NCBI GenBank assembly: GCA_031258665.1
Contig: JAIRML010000194.1
Span: 1-7,062 of the forward strand
Source: Oscillospiraceae bacterium
GTDB lineage: Bacteria > Bacillota > Clostridia > Oscillospirales > UBA929
Length of the DNA: 7,062 bases
Direction of reading: 5' to 3'
The first letter of the stretch is position 1; each line of letters begins with the position of its first letter. Below are positions 5,148-7,062 of the stretch, one piece after another. Made by a program: the position numbers and the translations under genes. The notes under the pieces are model-generated. The model saw only the letters and a program-made list of their open reading frames with translations, made no database searches and was not told the origin of the DNA.

Positions 5148-5149
5148 CT
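5121..5149 (+). promoter_or_regulatory. Predicted promoter toward the M20 amidohydrolase
   Basis: A perfect TTGACA (5121-5126), a 17-nt spacer holding TCCGCGGA, and TATGCT (5144-5149, four of six). Transcription from about 5156 would give a leader of roughly 218 nt before the ATG at 5374. That leader would carry repeat copies 3 and 4 in antisense and a GC-rich hairpin. Confidence 0.6.
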
Positions 5150-5189
5150 GAATGTCAAGCATAGCAAAACATATATGAGATGCCCAACA

Positions 5190-5258
5190 TGGGCTGCCCA
5201 TGCAGCCCACAACCCAAATTCTTGTTTTTTATTGCCGCTCCGCGGCCATAAGTTACTA
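5190..5258 (-). repeat. Double-hairpin intergenic repeat, copy 3 (inverted)
   Basis: The reverse complement of 5202-5258 equals 3656-3712 except for one base in the loop of hairpin 1 (GGA instead of GAA). Hairpin 2 here is TGGGCTGC (5190-5197) with GCAGCCCA (5202-5209). The 4-nt loop differs from the other copies while the stem is kept. A second overlapping dyad, CATGGGC-T-GCCCATG (5188-5202), offers an alternative fold. It lies in the predicted leader of the M20 gene, in antisense orientation. Confidence 0.85.
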
Positions 5259-5260
5259 AA

Positions 5261-5300
5261 ATTCTTGTTTTTTATGCCGCTTCGCGGCAATAAAGTATTA
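5261..5300 (-). repeat. Double-hairpin repeat, partial tandem copy 4
   Basis: Directly next to copy 3 and in the same orientation. Read on the - strand it has TAATACTTTATT, hairpin 1 (GCCGC at 5288-5284, loop 5283-5281, GCGGC at 5280-5276) and ATAAAAAACAAGAAT, then joins copy 3 through TTTAGTAACTTATG. Hairpin 2 is absent, so this is a 40-bp unit consisting of hairpin 1 plus linker. Confidence 0.8.
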
Positions 5301-5316
5301 AAAACAGGGCCGTTTC

Positions 5317-5344
5317 GCCCGGAGGCCCCGCACGCGGGCCGGGC
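5317..5344 (+). other. GC-rich leader hairpin upstream of the M20 gene
   Basis: GCCCGG (5317-5322) pairs with CCGGGC (5339-5344). The inner CCC (5326-5328) pairs with GGG (5336-5338) over a 7-nt loop, leaving a 3-nt bulge. It is about 30 nt before the ATG and lacks a T-run, so it may affect translation or mRNA stability rather than end transcription. Confidence 0.5.
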
Positions 5345-5373
5345 GATGCGGCCCGGGATCGGGGGATAGAGAC

Positions 5374-6708
5374 ATGGGTGTGGAACAGGAGATCCTGCGC
5401 GCGATCGATGAGAACCGGGAGGAAATTTTGGCGTTTGCCCGCGACATCTACCGGCACCCGGAGCTGGGGTACAAGGAGAGACGGACGGCGGCCAAGGTGG
5501 CGGAGGTGTTTCGCGCCCGCGGGCTCGCGGTGCGGGAGGGTCTCGCGCTCACCGGCGTCAGGGGGGACCTGCGGCCGGGAGAGGACTCCGATGTGGTCGT
5601 GGCGCTGATCGGGGAGTTGGACGCGGTGGTCTCCCCGGACCACCCGCACGCCGACGCGCAGACAGGCGCGGCCCACGCCTGTGGGCACCACGCGCAGCTC
5701 GCGGGCATTGTGGGGGCCGCCTTTGCGCTGAGCGCCCCGGCCGTGGCGGCGCGCCTCGGCGGGGGCGTCGCGTTTTTTGCCGTGCCGGCGGAGGAGTACG
5801 GCGAAGTGGAGTTTAAAAACGGCCTCAAAGAGCGGGGCCTTCTGCGCTACGGCGGCGGGAAGTGTGAGCTCATCCGCGTCGGCGCGTTCGACGATGTGGC
5901 GGTCTCGGTCACCCACCACTCCGCCCCCGGCGTGAGGGGGGTCAAGATCGGCAGCGAAACATCCAACGGCTTTGTGTCCAAAGTGATCCGGCTGCGCGGG
6001 CGCGGGGCGCACGCCGCCGCCGCGCCGCACCTGGGCGTCAACGCGCTGAACGCCGCCTCGCTCGGACTGACCGCGCTGGCCTACCAGCGGGAGACCTTTC
6101 AGGACGCGGACACCGTCCGGGTTCATCCGATCCTGACGCGCGGCGGCGAACTCGTCAACGTGGTCCCGCAGGACGCCACGGTGGAGATTCTCGTGCGCGG
6201 GAAACATCTGGAGGCCATTTTGGACGCGGACCGAAAGGTGGACCGGAGCTTCAAGGCGGGGGCCATGGCCCTTGGCGCCAAGGTGGAGATCCTCACGGCG
6301 CCCGGCTACCTGCCGGTGATCGCCGCGCCGCCCGCCCCCGCGATTGAGGCGGCGGCCCGGCTGGTGTTCCCGCCGGAGGCGATCGAGCGGGTGGCGGACG
6401 GCGCGCACGGGACCGGTTCCACCGACGTGGGCGACCTCAGCTACCTCATGCCGGTGCTGAATTTTACCACCGGCGGGATGACCGGGGACCTGCACTCCAA
6501 AGACGTGGACTTCTTTGACGAGGAGACGGCCTACATAGCCACCGCGAAGATCTTCGCGCTCACGGCGTACCACCTGTTAAAAGAACAGGCCCGGGCGGCC
6601 CGGGACATCCGGGCGGCGTATCGGCCGCGCTTTACCAAGGCGGATTACCTCGCGTACATGGACGCGCTGGAGAAGACCGAAGTCGTCGACTACGGCGCCG
6701 AAGCGTGA
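5374..6708 (+). CDS. M20D-family amidohydrolase (AbgB-like peptidase/aminoacylase)
   Basis: A 444-aa zinc-type M20 hydrolase, close to the p-aminobenzoyl-glutamate hydrolase subunit B and N-acyl-amino-acid hydrolase group, cleaving amide bonds of small molecules in the cytoplasm. N-terminal helix and RHPELGYKE (27-35); metal and catalytic motifs GELDAV (80-85), HACGHH (101-106; Cys103 and His105 as ligands), PAEEYGE (138-144; catalytic and ligand Glu140/141), VTHHSAP (179-185) and GDLHSKD (371-377; His374). The lid/dimer domain contains GRGAHAAAAPHLGVNAL (209-225). There is no signal peptide. Many M20D enzymes have CGHD or CGHN where this one has CGHH. AbgB is somewhat longer (about 480 aa). 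The start is placed at ATG 5374 after GGGGG (5361-5365), a modest site. It is single-gene, divergent from the solute-binding lipoprotein, and followed by its own terminator. The substrate is not determined. Confidence 0.88.
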   Translation: MGVEQEILRAIDENREEILAFARDIYRHPELGYKERRTAAKVAEVFRARGLAVREGLALTGVRGDLRPGEDSDVVVALIGELDAVVSPDHPHADAQTGAAHACGHHAQLAGIVGAAFALSAPAVAARLGGGVAFFAVPAEEYGEVEFKNGLKERGLLRYGGGKCELIRVGAFDDVAVSVTHHSAPGVRGVKIGSETSNGFVSKVIRLRGRGAHAAAAPHLGVNALNAASLGLTALAYQRETFQDADTVRVHPILTRGGELVNVVPQDATVEILVRGKHLEAILDADRKVDRSFKAGAMALGAKVEILTAPGYLPVIAAPPAPAIEAAARLVFPPEAIERVADGAHGTGSTDVGDLSYLMPVLNFTTGGMTGDLHSKDVDFFDEETAYIATAKIFALTAYHLLKEQARAARDIRAAYRPRFTKADYLAYMDALEKTEVVDYGAEA

Positions 6709-6732
6709 CATTCGGGCCGGAGAGGAGATGGA

Positions 6733-6792
6733 AAAACGAGAGGGCGGGCGACAACAAATCGTTGTTGCCCGTCCTCTCGTTTTGTCTTTTTG
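6733..6792 (+). terminator. Rho-independent terminator of the M20 gene, shared with the SLH gene
   Basis: A 23-bp stem, 6733-6755 with 6761-6783 around AAATC, has two G-T pairs and an A-run/T-run at its base. TTTTGTCTTTTTG follows on the + strand. It lies 25 nt after the M20 stop and just past the stop of the convergent SLH gene. On the - strand the A-run at 6732-6736 gives a U-tract, so it can work in both directions. Confidence 0.92.
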
Positions 6793-7062
6793 TCAGCGAG
6801 AAGTCTGCTGCTGGCCGATGATATTTTTTTCGAACCGGGACAGCAGGGCGGCCACTTCCGCGCGGGTGGCGGCTTTGCCGGGGGAGAAGCTGCCGTTCCC
6901 CGTCCCCTTGATGATGTTTGCCTCCGCGAGCAGCCTCACGGCCTCCCTGGCCCAGGGGCTGATTTGCGCGCCGTCGGTAAACGTGGAGGCGCCGCCGGCG
7001 CCCAGGGGTATCTGCGCGGATCTGGCGTAGTTCGCCAGAATCACCGCCAGCTGCTCCCGGGT
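6793..7062 (-). CDS. SLH-domain cell-surface protein, C-terminal end (5' end outside window)
   Basis: The - strand frame is open from 7062 to the TGA at 6795-6793 and gives 89 residues. It begins TREQLAVILANYA, the end of one SLH repeat. A spacer (RSAQIPLGAGGA) leads to a complete repeat: STFTDGAQISPWAREAV, then RLLAEANIIKGTGNGSFSPG, then ATRAEVAALLSRFEKNI. These match the SLH pattern F-D-W-AI-L-G-G-G-F-P-TRAE. SLH triplets bind pyruvylated secondary cell-wall polymer and hold S-layer or surface enzymes on the Gram-positive wall, so this is probably the third repeat of a secreted protein. The functional N-terminal part is not visible. The GTG at 7044-7042 is an internal Val codon, not the start. 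A short polar tail (GQQQTSR) ends it. Confidence 0.9.
   Translation of the reverse strand, partial: TREQLAVILANYARSAQIPLGAGGASTFTDGAQISPWAREAVRLLAEANIIKGTGNGSFSPGKAATRAEVAALLSRFEKNIIGQQQTSR

Noticed and set aside
3869..5164. A 431-codon open frame on the + strand opposite the solute-binding lipoprotein
   Set aside because: It is the antisense shadow of a clear lipoprotein gene in high-GC DNA. It has no domain signature and runs through the divergent promoter region.
791..5300. The repeats as a CRISPR array
   Set aside because: Copies are far apart, in both orientations, without regular spacers or cas genes.
5272..6573. A 433-codon open frame on the - strand opposite the M20 gene
   Set aside because: Composition is Arg/Gly/His/Val-rich with no motifs, while the + strand carries all M20 active-site motifs.

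Overview
The window looks like chromosomal DNA of a high-GC anaerobic member of the Bacillota (Clostridia-like). The evidence is a butyrate kinase, purine-rich Shine-Dalgarno sequences, a lipoprotein-type ABC solute-binding protein, rho-independent terminators and an S-layer-homology (SLH) domain protein. I cannot name the species from sequence alone. I see no rRNA, tRNA, CRISPR array, transposase or integrase.

Layout. (1) Positions 2-2735, + strand: the 3' part of butyrate kinase, then two tandem paralogous amidohydrolase-2 family genes, closed by a strong terminator at 2750-2790. A double-hairpin repeat lies between the kinase and the first amidohydrolase, and an 11-bp hairpin lies between the two amidohydrolases. 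(2) Positions 2791-3660: an AT-richer island read on the - strand. It holds a 194-aa membrane-anchored protein of unknown function. Upstream are two tiny ORFs, a 29-aa zinc-ribbon-like peptide and a 42-aa peptide, each joined to the next by a 4-nt ATGA overlap, with a TATAAT promoter just ahead. (3) Positions 3656-5300: a cassette bounded by inverted, nearly identical copies of the double-hairpin repeat. It contains a 3' gene remnant, an orphan TauA/SsuA-like solute-binding lipoprotein on the - strand, and a 77-bp inverted repeat carrying two outward promoters. (4) Positions 5374-6708: an M20D (AbgB-like) amidohydrolase on the + strand with its own terminator. (5) Positions 6793-7062, - strand: the C-terminal end of an SLH protein running off the window.

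How it may work together (inference): the solute-binding lipoprotein and the M20 amidohydrolase are divergently transcribed from mirror-image promoters that share the same spacer motif. They may therefore be co-regulated, one capturing and the other cleaving an amide-type nutrient. The two amidohydrolase-2 enzymes form a two-gene unit behind butyrate kinase.

Most notable for follow-up: the ATGA-coupled micro-ORF chain, the mirror-image promoter pair, and the dispersed double-hairpin repeat family (four copies in 7 kb).
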